NCBI GenBank assembly: GCA_013361595.1
Contig: JABFXT010000288.1
Location: 1-8,805, forward strand
DNA length: 8,805 nucleotides
Reading direction: 5' to 3'
Source: Nocardia sp.
GTDB taxonomy: Bacteria; Actinomycetota; Actinomycetes; Mycobacteriales; Mycobacteriaceae
In this document: positions 1-8,431 of the stretch, in pieces
Numbering within the stretch: the stretch's first letter is position 1
How the letters are laid out: each line of letters begins with the position of its first letter
Notes under the pieces: generated by a model
Databases searched by the model: none
The model's input: the letters and a program-made list of their open reading frames with translations, nothing else
What the model was told of the DNA's origin: nothing
Translations under genes and position numbers: made by a program

Positions 1-130
1 GAGCGGACCGGAGTCCGGCAGGAACTCGCCGGGCACCACTCCGGCCGGTACCCGTCGCGTACGTGCCGAACCCGAACCGGAAGGCGACAGCCTCATCCAC
101 CTCCGCTGGTGGTCGCACAGTGCGCAGTGA
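1..130 (+). CDS. 3' end of an unidentified gene, truncated by the window edge
   Basis: An open frame entering from the left edge (first full codon at position 2) gives 42 codons and stops with TGA at 128-130. The end reads ...GDSLIHLRWWSHSAQ, preceded by an acidic Glu/Pro run. About three quarters of the codons end in G or C, which suits a coding frame in this DNA, and the stop is followed closely by a hairpin at 136-151. It points towards glgP. In M. tuberculosis the gene convergent with glgP is, from memory, dinG, but I cannot recognise DinG from this tail, so no function is assigned. The opposite strand is also open here with weaker codon bias, so the strand choice is moderate. Confidence 0.5.
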   Translation, partial: SGPESGRNSPGTTPAGTRRVRAEPEPEGDSLIHLRWWSHSAQ

Positions 131-135
131 GGTCC

Positions 136-151
136 GGCGCCCGGCAGCGCC
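136..151 (+). terminator. Short GC hairpin after the left-edge gene
   Basis: GGCGC (136-140) pairs with GCGCC (147-151) around a 6-nt loop, starting 5 nt after the TGA at 128-130. There is no T-run, which is common for actinobacterial terminators, so this is only a possible terminator. Confidence 0.35.
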
Positions 152-161
152 AGTCTGGAAC

Positions 162-174
162 GGTATCCGATACC
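162..174. repeat. 13-bp near-palindrome in the convergent intergenic region
   Basis: GGTATC-C-GATACC has perfect 6-bp arms with a single central base. The one-base centre makes it a poor RNA hairpin but a plausible protein-binding dyad. No gene starts next to it, so a role is not evident. Confidence 0.4.
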
Positions 175-244
175 TGTTACGAACCGAAGTCGCCACTACC
201 GGGTGCGGGGAAACGCGGGCCCGGCCGCCGACGCGCCGTCGGGA

Positions 245-269
245 GGGTCCCGGCGGCACACCGGGACCC
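245..269. terminator. Probable bidirectional terminator between the left-edge gene and glgP
   Basis: GGGTCCCGG (245-253) and CCGGGACCC (261-269) form a perfect 9-bp stem around the 7-nt loop CGGCACA. It begins 24 nt downstream of the end of glgP (whose last base is 293) and lies between two converging genes. Neither strand has a T-tract after the stem, so termination would rely on the hairpin alone, as is often seen in high-GC actinobacteria. Confidence 0.6.
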
Positions 270-292
270 CGCCGCATCCGGGACCATCGCAC

Positions 293-2833
293 TCAGGCGT
301 TCACGACTCTGCCCAGTTCGGCGGGGGTCGCGAGCAGATCGTGCGACGGCAGTACGCGAACCGTGTACCCCACCGCACCCGACAGCGGCACCGGGGCGTC
401 GACGGTGAAGACCTCGAGTGCCGAATCGGCGGATTCACGGCCGGTATGGGACATGGCGACGGTCTGTGTATCGGAGAGATCGTCCTCGGGCGAGACGTGG
501 CCCAGTACCGCTTGTACTGTCACATCGCCGGGGCCGAGACCGGCGAGGTCCACCCGCGCGGTCAACGACAGCCGCGCCCCGATCACCGGGGTATCCGGCA
601 GGCCGGCCGCGTCCACCTGCACCACCCGCACGCCCGGCCAGGCATCGTCCACCCGCCGGCGGTACTCCGCGATCTCCCGCGCCCCCCGCAGATCCGCCGC
701 CGTGGCCTGCCGCCGGGCCGCGGCGGCCGGAGCGTAGTACCGCTCGGCGTATTCACGCACCATCCGGTCCGCGAGCACTTGCGGGCCGAGGGCGTGCAGG
801 GTGTGGCGCACCATCGCCACCCAGTGCGCCGGAATACCGTCCGCGCCCCGATCGTAGAAATGCCGCGTGACGGTACGCTCCATCAACTCGTAGAGCGCGG
901 TCGCCTCCAGATCGTCGCGGCGCTCGTCGTCGACGACGCCGTCGGCGGTCGGGATCGCCCACCCGTTCTCGCCGTCGAACATCTCGTCCCACCAACCGTC
1001 CCGGATGGACAGGTTCAGGCCGCCGTTGAGCGCCGATTTCATCCCGGAGGTTCCACACGCCTCCAGGGGTCGCAGCGGATTGTTCAGCCACACATCACAA
1101 CCCCAGTAGAGATACCGGGCCATGGACATGTCGTAGTCGGGCAGGAACACGATGCGATGCCGCACGGCCGGATCATCGGCGAACCGCACCACCTGCTGGA
1201 TCAGCGCCTTACCGCCCTCGTCCGCGGGGTGGCTCTTACCGGCCACCACCAGTTGCACCGGACGGTCGGGATCGAGCAGCAGATCCCGCAACCGCTGCGG
1301 ATCGCGCAGCATCAGGGTCAATCGCTTGTAGGTCGGCACCCGGCGCGCGAACCCGACCGTCAGCACTCCGGGGTCGAACACCGAATCCACCCAGTTCAGC
1401 TCGGCGTCGGCCGCCCCCCGCTGCCGCCACGACTCCCGCAGCCGCCGCCGCACCTCCCCGACCAGCTTCGCGCGCAGGGTCGCGCGGATCCGCCAGAGCC
1501 GCACCGGCTCCAGTTCCCCGAGGCGCTCCCACACCCGCGGGCAGTCGGCGGTGTCCAGCAGTTCTCCCCATTCCCGGGCGGCCCAGGTCGGCGCGTGCAC
1601 CCCGTTGGTCACCGACCCGATCGGCACCTCGGCGGCATCGAAACCGGGCCACAGCGGGTTGAACATGTCCCGGCTCACCGCGCCGTGCAACCGGGACACC
1701 CCGTTGGCCCGCTGGGCCAGCCGCAACCCCATATGCGCCATATTGAACACCGTCGGATCGGCCTCCCGGCCCAGCGCGACGATCCGGTCCACCCCGATCC
1801 CGGGCAGCAGCGGCGACTCCGATTCGCCGGACGATCCACCGAAATACCGGTGCACCAGCGAGACCGGGAATCTGTCGATCCCGGCCGGCACCGGCGTATG
1901 CGTGGTGAACACGGTGCCCGCGCGCACCGCCGCGAGCGCGGTATCGAAATCGTGACCCGCGGCCAGGTATTCACGGATCCGTTCCAGTCCGAGAAACCCC
2001 GCATGCCCCTCGTTCATATGGAACACCTCGGGATCGGCCGACCCCGCCGCGGCCGTATAGGCGCGCACTGCCCGTACGCCGCCGATCCCGGCGAGGATCT
2101 CCTGCTGGATCCGGTGTTCCTGATCGCCGCCGTAGAGCCGGTCGGTCACCGACCGCAGATCCGGATCGTTGGCCGCGATATCGGAATCCAGCAGCAACAG
2201 CGGAACTCGCCCCACCTGCGCGATCCACACCCGCGCCGTCAGCACCCGCCGATCCGGCATCGCCACGTGCACCAGCACCGGCGAGGAATCGGCGGTCAGC
2301 AGTCGCAACGGCAGACCCTGCGGATCCAGGGCCGGGTACCGCTCGGCCTGCCAGCCGTCGGCGGTCAGCGATTGCCGGAAATATCCCGATCGGTAGAGCA
2401 GCCCCACCGCGATCAGCGGTAACCCCAGATCCGATGCCGCCTTCAGATGGTCGCCGGCCAGGATGCCGAGCCCACCCGAATAGTTCGGCAGTACCTCGGT
2501 CACGCCGAACTCCATCGAGAAGTAGGCGATCCCGCCGACCCCGAAATCGGCCACCGGCCGATCCAGGTAGGCCCACAGATCGGCCGCCGCCGCATCGACC
2601 TGCCCGCAGAACTCCTCGTCACCGGCGAGCGCGTCGAGCCGCTCCGGCGGCACCTCGCCCAGCATCCGTACCGGATCGTGCCCGACCTCCGCCCACCGAT
2701 CCGGGTCCAGCGCGGCGAATACATCCTGCGTCGGCCCGTGCCACGACCAGCGCAGGTTGGTGGAGAGTTCGCCCAGCGCGGCCAGACGCTCCGGCAGATG
2801 GGCGCGGACGGTGAACCGACGCAGTGCCTTCAT
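293..2833 (-). CDS. glgP: Alpha-glucan (glycogen) phosphorylase, GT35 family
   Basis: The 846-residue cytoplasmic enzyme releases glucose 1-phosphate from the non-reducing ends of alpha-1,4-glucan using phosphate and pyridoxal phosphate (PLP). The N-terminus (LSTNLRWSW and the following ~100 residues) is the DUF3417 module of the short bacterial type. The catalytic part follows, with the HMNEGH motif at about 272-277 and the PLP-binding loop [15 protein letters not shown] with Lys599. Length and sequence fit M. tuberculosis GlgP (863 aa by memory). The start MKALRRF is the family start. An in-frame extension to 3097 would overlap glgE and is Arg-rich low-complexity sequence, so it was dropped. 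No Shine-Dalgarno sequence precedes the ATG, and a -10 motif ends 7 nt upstream, suggesting a leaderless mRNA. It is divergent from glgE-glgB; its product could re-enter maltose 1-phosphate synthesis through GlgM elsewhere in the genome (inference). Confidence 0.97.
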   Translation of the reverse strand: MKALRRFTVRAHLPERLAALGELSTNLRWSWHGPTQDVFAALDPDRWAEVGHDPVRMLGEVPPERLDALAGDEEFCGQVDAAAADLWAYLDRPVADFGVGGIAYFSMEFGVTEVLPNYSGGLGILAGDHLKAASDLGLPLIAVGLLYRSGYFRQSLTADGWQAERYPALDPQGLPLRLLTADSSPVLVHVAMPDRRVLTARVWIAQVGRVPLLLLDSDIAANDPDLRSVTDRLYGGDQEHRIQQEILAGIGGVRAVRAYTAAAGSADPEVFHMNEGHAGFLGLERIREYLAAGHDFDTALAAVRAGTVFTTHTPVPAGIDRFPVSLVHRYFGGSSGESESPLLPGIGVDRIVALGREADPTVFNMAHMGLRLAQRANGVSRLHGAVSRDMFNPLWPGFDAAEVPIGSVTNGVHAPTWAAREWGELLDTADCPRVWERLGELEPVRLWRIRATLRAKLVGEVRRRLRESWRQRGAADAELNWVDSVFDPGVLTVGFARRVPTYKRLTLMLRDPQRLRDLLLDPDRPVQLVVAGKSHPADEGGKALIQQVVRFADDPAVRHRIVFLPDYDMSMARYLYWGCDVWLNNPLRPLEACGTSGMKSALNGGLNLSIRDGWWDEMFDGENGWAIPTADGVVDDERRDDLEATALYELMERTVTRHFYDRGADGIPAHWVAMVRHTLHALGPQVLADRMVREYAERYYAPAAAARRQATAADLRGAREIAEYRRRVDDAWPGVRVVQVDAAGLPDTPVIGARLSLTARVDLAGLGPGDVTVQAVLGHVSPEDDLSDTQTVAMSHTGRESADSALEVFTVDAPVPLSGAVGYTVRVLPSHDLLATPAELGRVVNA

Positions 2834-2850
2834 CCGCCCGAGCTTATTGG
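2834..2850 (-). promoter_or_regulatory. glgP promoter -10 region, probably leaderless
   Basis: On the minus strand CCAATAA (2850-2844) overlaps TAAGCT (2846-2841), which fits the actinobacterial -10 pattern TANNNT. Seven nucleotides separate it from the ATG at 2833, so transcription would start at or next to the start codon. The -35 is weak (GATTCC at 2869-2864, 17-nt spacer). Confidence 0.6.
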
Positions 2851-2924
2851 GAGCGACGGCAGCGGAATCGGCTGGCCCGGTTGCCGTGGTGTGCCGGTTT
2901 CCCCGCCACCGCCGTTGCCAATAA
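2844..2924. repeat. Inverted TTATTGG / CCAATAA pair framing the divergent promoters
   Basis: TTATTGG at 2844-2850 and CCAATAA at 2918-2924 are exact inverted copies 67 bp apart. Each ends exactly 10 nt before the start codon of its own gene (glgP and glgE). The copies include the first bases of both -10 elements. Confidence 0.7.
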
Positions 2925-2934
2925 CGTGGTACGG
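2918..2934 (+). promoter_or_regulatory. glgE-glgB promoter -10 region, probably leaderless
   Basis: CCAATAA (2918-2924) overlaps TAACGT (2922-2927), a TANNNT -10 box. Seven nucleotides separate it from the ATG at 2935, the same distance as on the glgP side. No ribosome-binding site is visible before the ATG. The -35 is unclear (TTTCCC around 2898-2903). Confidence 0.6.
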
Positions 2935-4938
2935 ATGACCGGCCGCATCGCCATCGATGACACTGCCCCGCTCGTCCCCGGCGGTTATCCGGCGAAGGCC
3001 GTGACCGGGGAGGTCTTCCCGGTGCGGGCCGTCGTGTGGCGGGACGGGCACGGCGCCGTCGGCGCCACCCTCGCAGTGCGGGCGCCGGGTTCGTCACGTT
3101 CGGTGCGTATCCCGATGACCCCCGACTACGAACCCGATGTCTTCAACGGCGTCTTCACTCCCACCGGCCCGGGCGTCTGGCATTTCCGGGTCGAGGGCTG
3201 GGCCGATTCCGTCGCGACCTGGCGGTCGGCGATGGAGACGAAACTGGCGGTCGGGCAGAGCGCGGCGGATCTGGACAACGATCTGGAAATCGGCGCCCGG
3301 TTGCTGGAGCGGGCGGCGCAGGCGGTGCCGAAACGGGAGTTCGAACGGCTGCGGGCGGCCGCGGCGGCACTGCGCAGTGCCGAATCGCTTCCGGCGCGGG
3401 TGGCTCCCGCGTTCACCGACGAGGTCGCCGAGATCCTGCGCCGGACGCCGCTACGGGATCTGCTCACCCGCGGACCGCAGTACTCGGTACTGGTGGAGCG
3501 GCCGCGGGCGCGGACCGGGTCCTGGTACGAGTTCTTCCCCCGCTCGACCGGTGGCCGCGACGACCGGGGCGTCCCGGTGCACGGCACCTTCGCGACCGCG
3601 GCGAACGAACTGCCCCGGATCGCGGCGATGGGGTTCGATGTGGTCTATCTGCCGCCGATCCATCCCATCGGCGCGGTCAACCGCAAGGGCCGCAACAACG
3701 CGCTCACCGCGGGTCCCGGCGACGTCGGCTCCCCGTGGGCGATCGGTTCGGCCGAGGGCGGCCACGACGCGTTCCATCCGCGGCTCGGTACCGAAACCGA
3801 TTTCCGCGCCCTCGTCACGGCCGCCGCCGACCTCGGCCTGGAGGTCGCACTGGACCTGGCGCTGCAATGCGCACCGGACCATCCGTGGGTGAGCGCGCAT
3901 CCGGAATGGTTCACCACCCTGCCCGACGGCACCATCGCCTACGCCGAGAATCCGCCCAAGAAATACCAGGACATCTATCCGCTCGAATTCGACAACGATC
4001 CCGACGGCCTCTACGCCGAGGTACTGCGTGTGGTCCGGTACTGGGTCGGGCTGGGCGTGCGGATCTTCCGGGTCGACAACCCGCACACCAAACCGGCCGA
4101 TTTCTGGGAGTGGCTGATCGCCGCGGTACGCCGGACCGACCCGGACGTGATCTTCCTGTCCGAAGCGTTCACCTACCCGGCACGTCTCTACGGTCTCGCG
4201 CGTCGTGGGTTCAGCCAGTCCTACACCTATTTCACCTGGCGCACCCACAAACACGAGCTCACCGAATTCGGTCTGGAACTCGCCGCCAAGGCCGATGAAG
4301 CCCGGCCCAACCTTTTCGTCAACACCCCCGACATCCTGCACGAGAGCCTGCAGCACGGCGGCCCGGGAATGTTCGCGATCCGGGCGGTCCTGGCCGCGAC
4401 CCTCGGCCCCAGCTGGGGGGTGTACTCCGGGTACGAGCTGTACGAGCACCGGGCCGTCCGGCCCGGAAGCGAGGAGTATCTGGATTCGGAGAAATACGAA
4501 CTGCGGCCCCGCCCGTTTGCCGAGGCCCGGGCCCGCGGCGAATCGCTGGAACCGCTGCTCACCCGCCTCAACGAGATCCGGCGGCGGCATCCGGCACTAC
4601 AGCAACTGCGGTGTCTGCACTTCCACCACATCGACAACGACAACCTGCTCGCCTACTCGAAGATCGACCCCGCGACCGGCGACGCGGTTCTGGTGGTGGT
4701 GAACCTGAACCCGTTCACCGCCGAACAGGGGACGCTGTCGCTGGATCTGCCGGCGATCGGCCGGGAATGGCACGATCGCCCGGTGGTGCACGACGAGATC
4801 AGCGGCGAGCAGTACCACTGGGCGCAGTCCAACTACATCCGGCTCGACCCCGCCGATGCGGTCGCCCACCTCATCGCGCTCCCGCCGGTACCCCATCACG
4901 CCCGTGCCGCACTGGCCCATCGGCGCGACTTCCGGTGA
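2935..4938 (+). CDS. glgE: Alpha-1,4-glucan:maltose-1-phosphate maltosyltransferase, GH13_3
   Basis: The 667-residue cytosolic enzyme transfers maltosyl units from alpha-maltose 1-phosphate to the non-reducing end of alpha-1,4-glucan. An N-terminal beta-sandwich (residues ~1-105, DUF3416) and a helical insert precede the (beta/alpha)8 barrel, and a beta C-terminal domain follows. The expected residues are present: nucleophile Asp381 (FRVDNPH), acid/base Glu410 (FLSEAF), and Asp466 (VNTPD) as transition-state stabiliser. Asn339, Tyr344, Asn382, Lys520 and Tyr521 match the maltose-1-phosphate-binding positions I recall for Streptomyces coelicolor GlgE. The nucleophile to acid/base spacing (29 residues) is identical to that enzyme. 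The start MTGRIAIDD aligns with the family N-terminus; an upstream ATG at 2824 would overlap glgP. glgB follows after 4 nt. The maltose-1-phosphate suppliers (TreS-Pep2 or GlgM) are not in the window. Confidence 0.97.
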   Translation: MTGRIAIDDTAPLVPGGYPAKAVTGEVFPVRAVVWRDGHGAVGATLAVRAPGSSRSVRIPMTPDYEPDVFNGVFTPTGPGVWHFRVEGWADSVATWRSAMETKLAVGQSAADLDNDLEIGARLLERAAQAVPKREFERLRAAAAALRSAESLPARVAPAFTDEVAEILRRTPLRDLLTRGPQYSVLVERPRARTGSWYEFFPRSTGGRDDRGVPVHGTFATAANELPRIAAMGFDVVYLPPIHPIGAVNRKGRNNALTAGPGDVGSPWAIGSAEGGHDAFHPRLGTETDFRALVTAAADLGLEVALDLALQCAPDHPWVSAHPEWFTTLPDGTIAYAENPPKKYQDIYPLEFDNDPDGLYAEVLRVVRYWVGLGVRIFRVDNPHTKPADFWEWLIAAVRRTDPDVIFLSEAFTYPARLYGLARRGFSQSYTYFTWRTHKHELTEFGLELAAKADEARPNLFVNTPDILHESLQHGGPGMFAIRAVLAATLGPSWGVYSGYELYEHRAVRPGSEEYLDSEKYELRPRPFAEARARGESLEPLLTRLNEIRRRHPALQQLRCLHFHHIDNDNLLAYSKIDPATGDAVLVVVNLNPFTAEQGTLSLDLPAIGREWHDRPVVHDEISGEQYHWAQSNYIRLDPADAVAHLIALPPVPHHARAALAHRRDFR

Positions 4939-4942
4939 CCAC

Positions 4943-7102
4943 GTGATAGAACGTCGCGACCTGCTGCTCCTGGCGGCCGGCAGCCACCCCGACCCGCATA
5001 CGGTGCTCGGCGCGCACCCCCGTCCCGACGGCACCGTAGTCCGGGTGCTGCGACCGGCCGCGGAATCGGTGTCGGTGCTCGTCGGCGGTACCGATCACCG
5101 CCTGGAGCCGGTGGGCCACGGCGTTTTCGCCGCCGTACTGCCGTACCCCGATCTACTGGACTACCGCATCGTCACCGTGCATCCCCATCTTCCGGCCACC
5201 GTCGCCGCCGACGGCTACCGCTTCCTGCCCACTCTCGGCGAACTCGACCTACATCTCATCGGCGAAGGCCGGCATCAGCGGCTGTGGGAGGTGCTCGGCG
5301 CGCACCCGCGCGCCTATCACGGCCTCGACGGGGAAGTCCGGGGTGTCTCCTTCGCGGTCTGGGCCCCGAACGCCCGCGGGGTGACCGTATTCGGCGATTT
5401 CGACCACTGGCAGGGCGGCACCTGGCCGATGCGCGCCCTCGGACAGTCGGGGGTCTGGGAGGTTTTCGTCCCCGGCGCGGCGCCCGGTGACCGCTACAAA
5501 TACCGGATCCACGGGGCCGACGGCCGGATGGCCGATCACGCCGATCCGGTCGCCTTCGCCACCGAGGTCCCACCGGCCACCGCGTCCGTGGTGGCCGAGT
5601 CCGGTCACCGGTGGACCGACCACAACTGGGTCACCGCCCGCGTCCACACCGATCCCGCGCGGGCCCCGCTCAGCATTTTCGAAATCCATCTCGCGTCCTG
5701 GCGACCCGGTCTGGGCTACCGCGAACTCGCGACCGAGCTCAGTGAATACGTGCGCCACCTCGGATTCACCCACGTCGAACTGCTACCGGTCGCCGAACAC
5801 CCGTTCGGCGGATCCTGGGGATACCAGGTCACCTCGTACTACGCCCCGACCTCGCGGTTCGGCAGCCCGGACGATTTCCGGGCTTTCGTCGACCATATGC
5901 ACGCCGACGGTATCGGCGTCATCCTCGACTGGGTACCCGCGCATTTCCCGCGCGATACCTGGGCACTGGCCCGTTTCGACGGCACCCCGCTCTACGAACA
6001 TCCGGACCCGCGCCGCGGCGAACAACCGGAATGGGGCACCTACGTCTTCGATTACGGGCGGCCCGAAGTACGTAATTTCCTGGTCGCCAACGCCCGGTTC
6101 TGGATCGAGGAGTTCCATATCGACGGCCTGCGCGTCGACGCGGTCGCGGCCATGCTGTACCTCGACTACGCGCGCCCCGGCGGCGGCTGGGAGCCGAACA
6201 TCCACGGCGGCCGCGAGCATCTGGAAGCGGTCGCCTTCCTCACCGAGCTGAACGACAGCCTGCACGGCTCGTATCCGGGTGTGGTCACCATCGCCGAGGA
6301 ATCCACCACCTGGGCGGGTGTCACCCGGGCCACGGAAGTCGGCGGACTCGGCTTCTCCATGAAGTGGAACATGGGCTGGATGCACGACACCCTGAGCTAT
6401 CTGGGCCGTGATCCCGTGCACCGCACCTGGCACCACAACGAGATCACCTTCTCGCTCATGTACGCGTGGAGCGAGAACTACGTGCTGCCGCTCAGCCACG
6501 ACGAGGTCGTGCACGGCAAAGGCACGCTGTGGACCCGGATGCCCGGTGACGAATTCGCCAAAGCCGGCGGCGTCCGCGCCCTGCTCGCCTATATGTGGGC
6601 CCATCCCGGTAAACAACTGCTGTTCATGGGCCAGGAGTTCGGGCACTACCGCGAATGGTGGCACGACCACAGTCTCGACTGGCACGAGCTGGACAATCCG
6701 CTGCATCGCGGTATCCAGCTGCTGGTCGCCGACCTGAACCGCGTCTACCGCGACCACCCGGCCCTGTGGAGTCAGGACACCACCCCCGGCGGGCACTCCT
6801 GGATCACCGCCGACGACCGGGAGACCAACGTCCTGGCCTTCCTCCGGCACGGCGCCGACGGCTCCACGGTGGCCTGTATCTGCAATTTCTCCGGCACCAC
6901 CCGCACCGATCACCGGATCGGCCTACCCGCCGCCGGGGACTGGATCGAGATCCTGAACACCGACGCACTCGAATACGGCGGCACCGGCGCGGGCAATCTC
7001 GGCGTAGTGCACGCCGAGCCGGTGAGCCGGCACGACCGCCCCGCCTCGGCCGCGCTCACTTTGGGCCCGCTCAGCGTCGTCTGGATGACCCCGCGTCCCT
7101 GA
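4943..7102 (+). CDS. glgB: 1,4-alpha-glucan branching enzyme, GH13_9
   Basis: The 719-residue cytosolic enzyme cuts alpha-1,4 chains and re-attaches them in alpha-1,6 linkage, branching the GlgE product. The order is: N-terminal module (~1-100, with [12 protein letters not shown]), CBM48 (~110-205, [10 protein letters not shown]...GDFDHW), catalytic barrel, and C-terminal beta domain from ~620. The GH13 regions are DWVPAHFP (Asp329, His334), DGLRVDAVA (nucleophile Asp399), IAEEST (acid/base Glu452) and LSHDEVVH (Asp520). The nucleophile to acid/base distance of 53 matches M. tuberculosis GlgB as I remember it. I chose the GTG at 4943 (VIERRDLL...), just before the conserved N-terminal module and 4 nt after the glgE stop. 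The upstream ATG at 4856 lies inside glgE and would add an atypical Arg/Pro-rich stretch. The tight spacing implies co-transcription and probably translational coupling with glgE. Confidence 0.97.
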   Translation: MIERRDLLLLAAGSHPDPHTVLGAHPRPDGTVVRVLRPAAESVSVLVGGTDHRLEPVGHGVFAAVLPYPDLLDYRIVTVHPHLPATVAADGYRFLPTLGELDLHLIGEGRHQRLWEVLGAHPRAYHGLDGEVRGVSFAVWAPNARGVTVFGDFDHWQGGTWPMRALGQSGVWEVFVPGAAPGDRYKYRIHGADGRMADHADPVAFATEVPPATASVVAESGHRWTDHNWVTARVHTDPARAPLSIFEIHLASWRPGLGYRELATELSEYVRHLGFTHVELLPVAEHPFGGSWGYQVTSYYAPTSRFGSPDDFRAFVDHMHADGIGVILDWVPAHFPRDTWALARFDGTPLYEHPDPRRGEQPEWGTYVFDYGRPEVRNFLVANARFWIEEFHIDGLRVDAVAAMLYLDYARPGGGWEPNIHGGREHLEAVAFLTELNDSLHGSYPGVVTIAEESTTWAGVTRATEVGGLGFSMKWNMGWMHDTLSYLGRDPVHRTWHHNEITFSLMYAWSENYVLPLSHDEVVHGKGTLWTRMPGDEFAKAGGVRALLAYMWAHPGKQLLFMGQEFGHYREWWHDHSLDWHELDNPLHRGIQLLVADLNRVYRDHPALWSQDTTPGGHSWITADDRETNVLAFLRHGADGSTVACICNFSGTTRTDHRIGLPAAGDWIEILNTDALEYGGTGAGNLGVVHAEPVSRHDRPASAALTLGPLSVVWMTPRP

Positions 7103-7138
7103 ACAGCCGTTCGCCGGGAGCTGCACGGACCACAACGA

Positions 7139-7158
7139 CACCCGGTTCCAGACCGGTG
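7139..7158 (+). terminator. Possible terminator hairpin after glgB
   Basis: CACCCGGT (7139-7146) pairs with ACCGGTG (7152-7158) with one bulged C, around the 5-nt loop TCCAG, 36 nt after the glgB stop. No T-tract follows. The IS110 element is inserted 6-7 nt beyond the 3' arm, at the foot of this hairpin. Confidence 0.4.
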
Positions 7159-7176
7159 CCGAGATGCTCCTATGGA

Positions 7177-7182
7177 TGTCAA
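7177..7182 (-). promoter_or_regulatory. Consensus -35 box at the right end of the IS, facing outward
   Basis: TTGACA lies on the minus strand and includes the transposase TGA stop. Ten nucleotides of element follow it. If the element circularises, the next bases are the left end (CAGTGAGGATGGG...), putting GATGGG (8468-8463) at a 17-nt spacing. This fits the junction promoter known for IS110 circles, although the -10 is poor. In the inserted state no good -10 follows in the flank. Confidence 0.5.
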
Positions 7183-8237
7183 GTGGTGGGGTTGGTGGTG
7201 ATGAGGTGGTAGACCTCGCGGGCGACGTAGCGTTTGAGGCAGCGGATGATTTCTTTTTTCGACAGGCCTTGTTGGGTGCGTCGCTGCAGGTAGGCGCGGG
7301 TTGGTGGGTGCCAGCGGAGTCGGGTGATCACGATGCGGTGGACCGCGGCGTTGGCGTGGCGGTCACCGCCTCGGTTGAGGCGGTGACGGATGGTTCTCCC
7401 AGAAGATGCCGGGATCGGGGCCACGCCGCAGAGCATGGCGAACGCGGCTTCCGACCGCAGCCGGTGAGGGTTGTCACCGACGGTGACCAGGAGTTGGCCG
7501 GCAGTGTCGATGCCGAGGCCGTGGGCGGCGAGCAAGGTCGGGTTGATCACGGTCACGAGAGGTTTCAACAGTTCGTCGAGTTCGTTGATCTCGATGGTGA
7601 GTTGCTGGTGGCGCCGCGCCAGCGTGCGCAGGGCGATCTTCGTGGCAGTAGCCGGGGTGGCGGCAGTGGCGCGGTCGGGGCGCAGGCCCGCGCAGGTGGT
7701 GATCAGGGTGGTATCGGTGAGGTGACGCAGCCGGGCGCGCAGGTCCTCGGGTGCGGTGACCACCACGGCTTTGATCCGTCGTTGTGTGTCGGCGCGCTGG
7801 GTGATGGCGGAGCGGCGCGCGATCCGCAGGGTGCGCAGGGCTTCTACCCGCCCGTCGCGCTGTTTGGGTGTGATAGCACGTTCACCTGCGGCGGCGGTCC
7901 GGGCCGCGGCGATCGCGTCGATCGGGTCGGATTTACCCTGCAACCGGCGGATTCTGCGGTTCGGGCGGTCCACCTCGACAGTGTCGATGCCATGGTCGGC
8001 CAGGACGCGGGCCAGACCGGCGCCGTAGGCGCCGGTGCCTTCGACACCGACCCGGGTCAGGCGCCCGAACTCACGCATCCAGTCGACCAGTGCCAGGTAA
8101 CCGCCTGTGTCGGCACCGAACTCGGCGGTGCCCAGCACCCGGCCCAGGCCGTCGATCACCGCCGCGGTGTGGGTGTCACGGTGGGTATCGACACCACCGA
8201 TGATCGCGGCTTCGACTTCGTGTTCATGATGGGTCAT
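7179..8237 (-). CDS. IS110-family transposase (bridge-RNA-guided recombinase)
   Basis: The 352-residue recombinase would excise the element as a circle and insert it at sites chosen by a bridge RNA. The N-terminal RuvC-like DEDD domain (about 10-160) shows Asp17 (GGVDTHRDTH), Glu66 (VGVEGTGAYG), and Asp104 and Asp107 (KSDPIDA), the four expected metal ligands. A charged helical stretch (about 165-230, probable coiled coil) links to the C-terminal Tnp domain with HGLGIDTAGQLL and the ASSGRT motif. Ser279 there aligns with the catalytic serine of IS621 (by memory). The start MTHHEHEVE at 8237 lies just before the first Asp; extending to 8417 would translate through the structured leader. The ribosome-binding site is weak. 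It is complete, with no frameshift, and lies opposite in strand to glgE-glgB. Confidence 0.95.
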   Translation of the reverse strand: MTHHEHEVEAAIIGGVDTHRDTHTAAVIDGLGRVLGTAEFGADTGGYLALVDWMREFGRLTRVGVEGTGAYGAGLARVLADHGIDTVEVDRPNRRIRRLQGKSDPIDAIAAARTAAAGERAITPKQRDGRVEALRTLRIARRSAITQRADTQRRIKAVVVTAPEDLRARLRHLTDTTLITTCAGLRPDRATAATPATATKIALRTLARRHQQLTIEINELDELLKPLVTVINPTLLAAHGLGIDTAGQLLVTVGDNPHRLRSEAAFAMLCGVAPIPASSGRTIRHRLNRGGDRHANAAVHRIVITRLRWHPPTRAYLQRRTQQGLSKKEIIRCLKRYVAREVYHLITTNPTT

Positions 8238-8308
8238 GCTGGAAAGGTCCGTCCTGTTGTTCGACCGATCGGCGGGGCGGCACGCACCAGCCGGGTGGAC
8301 GGACACGA

Positions 8309-8314
8309 CAGTGA
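8309..8314 (-). promoter_or_regulatory. Right donor guide of the bridge RNA
   Basis: TCACTG is the complement of CAGTGA at 8475-8470, the CA core plus the first four bases of the left end. It is the shortest of the four matches, but it is placed correctly, 3' of the left donor guide in the same loop. Confidence 0.6.
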
Positions 8315-8331
8315 CGGGTCTGCGGTAACAG

Positions 8332-8340
8332 GCTCCTATG
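8332..8340 (-). promoter_or_regulatory. Left donor guide of the bridge RNA
   Basis: CATAGGAGC is identical to the right end of the element at 7174-7166, ending on the first core base. The base before it is again a guide U opposite a C in the DNA (8341 and 7175), as in the target loop. Confidence 0.75.
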
Positions 8341-8398
8341 AAGTCACGACCACCACGCCCGGTGAGTGCGGTGGCCCCGCAGCAGCCTCGACCGACAG

Positions 8399-8406
8399 AT
8401 CTCGGC
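8399..8406 (-). promoter_or_regulatory. Right target guide of the bridge RNA
   Basis: GCCGAGAT is the exact complement of minus-strand ATCTCGGC at 7165-7158, that is, the core A plus the seven flanking bases beyond the right end. The next guide base (C at 8398) does not pair with the core C. Confidence 0.75.
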
Positions 8407-8422
8407 CAAGACACCACGGTCA

Positions 8423-8431
8423 GTCTTACGA
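8423..8431 (-). promoter_or_regulatory. Left target guide of the bridge RNA
   Basis: TCGTAAGAC is identical to the flank at 8483-8475 on the same strand, ending on the first base of the CA core. One base further out (guide U at 8432, flank C at 8484) would be a G-U wobble with the bottom strand. Confidence 0.75.

Noticed and set aside
203..2422. Long plus-strand open frame opposite glgP (and similar long frames opposite glgE, glgB and the transposase at 3451-4590, 5783-6913 and 7164-8663)
   Set aside because: These are antisense shadows caused by high GC content, with His/Arg/Pro-rich or low-complexity translations and no recognisable motifs.
293..3097. glgP extended to 934 aa
   Set aside because: The 88 extra residues are Arg/Pro-rich, overlap glgE on the other strand and cross the divergent promoters; the family begins MKALRRF at 2833.
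2824..4938. glgE start at 2824
   Set aside because: It would overlap the start of glgP and both promoter elements; GRIAIDD right after the ATG at 2935 matches the family N-terminus.
7166..8340. 9-bp direct repeat CATAGGAGC (minus strand) as a target-site duplication marking a 1.17-kb element
   Set aside because: The copy at 8340-8332 lies inside the structured leader, and a boundary there would leave the transposase with almost no non-coding end to hold a bridge RNA. It is better explained as the donor guide.
7179..8417. Longer transposase start at 8417 (412 aa)
   Set aside because: The extra 60 residues would be translated from the target and donor loops and resemble no IS110 N-terminus; the family start just before the first catalytic Asp fits the ATG at 8237.
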